In this document: piece after piece, positions 6,132 to 6,456 of the stretch
Layout: each line of letters begins with the position of its first letter
How positions within the stretch are numbered: position 1 is the stretch's first letter
Origin: Thioalkalivibrio sp.
GTDB taxonomy: Bacteria > Pseudomonadota > Gammaproteobacteria > Ectothiorhodospirales > Ectothiorhodospiraceae
Reading direction: 5' to 3'
Length of the DNA: 6,456 nt
Assembly: GCA_003555285.1 (NCBI GenBank)
Contig: PWGH01000056.1
Span: forward strand, 1 to 6,456
Notes under the pieces: model-generated
Database searches by the model: none
Seen by the model: the letters and a program-made list of their open reading frames with translations, nothing else
Told to the model about the DNA's origin: nothing
Program-made: the position numbers and the translations under genes

Positions 6132-6456
6132 ATGACCGCACCCTTCCGAAAACTGCCATGGACGACCACACCCGATGGCCGAGCTCGGCGTATCGGTGTC
6201 GAGATCGAGATGGCGGGGCTGGCCCTCGAAACCATGGCAAACCTGGTACAGGCGGAGTTCGGCGGCCGCATCGAGTCCGAGGGCGCCTTCATCACCCGGG
6301 TCTGCGACACCGACTTCGGTGACTTCGTGATCGAACTCGACGCACGCGTGTTGAAGGATCGCCGCCACCAGGATCACCTGCACCGCCTGGGTATCGAACT
6401 CGGGGACACCGACAGTGCCGCGCTGGATCAGTGGCTGGCCGACGCTGCCGGCCACA
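6132..6456 (+). CDS. Amidoligase-family (COOH-NH2 ligase) protein, 5' part
   Basis: An open frame on the plus strand runs from ATG 6132 to the window edge without a stop (108 residues seen). It contains RRIGVEIEMAGL (19-30), the first strand of the amidoligase fold with its nucleotide/metal-site glutamates, then AEFGGRIE and TDFGDFVIELDARVLKD, a pattern I recognise from the amidoligase_2 family. These enzymes belong to the glutamine synthetase/gamma-glutamylcysteine ligase superfamily and are thought to form amide bonds with ATP; their substrates are mostly unknown and they are often next to a class I glutamine amidotransferase. AGGAAGGA (6103-6110) resembles a ribosome site but lies 21 bases from the ATG, so the start is not certain; no other in-frame start fits it better. 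The gene is divergent from folB across 185 bp and GC-rich like its neighbours. Confidence 0.8.
   Translation, partial: MTAPFRKLPWTTTPDGRARRIGVEIEMAGLALETMANLVQAEFGGRIESEGAFITRVCDTDFGDFVIELDARVLKDRRHQDHLHRLGIELGDTDSAALDQWLADAAGH

Noticed and set aside
5947..6240. N-terminal extension of FolB (frame open to 6240)
   Set aside because: FolB homology begins at ATG 5946 with a strong ribosome site. The extension has no family similarity and would overlap the divergent amidoligase gene.

Overview
The window is GC-rich, gene-dense bacterial chromosome. Six of the seven genes lie on the minus strand; the seventh, on the plus strand, runs off the right edge. The gene set (FetAB-type iron exporter, GlnK-AmtB behind a sigma-54/NtrC-type promoter, a FolB-FolK pair) and the high GC point to a gammaproteobacterium, perhaps of the Ectothiorhodospiraceae/Chromatiales type. 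The lineage is inferred from gene content and style, not from any search.

Layout, left to right. 1-60: non-coding sequence past fetB with two short palindromes. 61-1573: fetA and fetB, ATPase and permease of a predicted iron exporter, read leftwards. 1698-2672: an unrecognised, probably exported protein of about 324 residues. 2673-3193: a gene-free stretch of 521 bases. It holds a 16-bp dyad near the unknown gene, a 108-bp element with perfect 28-bp inverted ends and two nested hairpins, a textbook intrinsic terminator for the glnK-amtB transcript, and a second hairpin just after amtB. 3194-4840: amtB preceded by glnK (transcribed glnK then amtB). 4841-5086: control region of glnK-amtB, with a sigma-54 -24/-12 element and two NtrC-like palindromes 33 bp apart, centre to centre. 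5087-5946: folB and folK, translationally coupled by an ATGA overlap. 5947-6131: divergent intergenic region. 6132-6456: the first 108 residues of an amidoligase-family (COOH-NH2 ligase) protein on the plus strand.

How the parts work together. GlnK and AmtB form the classic nitrogen-limitation module: the PII protein senses nitrogen state and plugs the ammonium channel, and the promoter architecture predicts induction by NtrC with sigma-54. FolB and FolK are consecutive steps of dihydrofolate synthesis (dihydroneopterin to 6-hydroxymethyl-dihydropterin to its pyrophosphate). FetA and FetB together would form one ABC exporter. The least explained items are the 108-bp inverted-repeat element, the unknown exported protein, and the amidoligase at the edge, whose substrate and partner genes lie outside the window.
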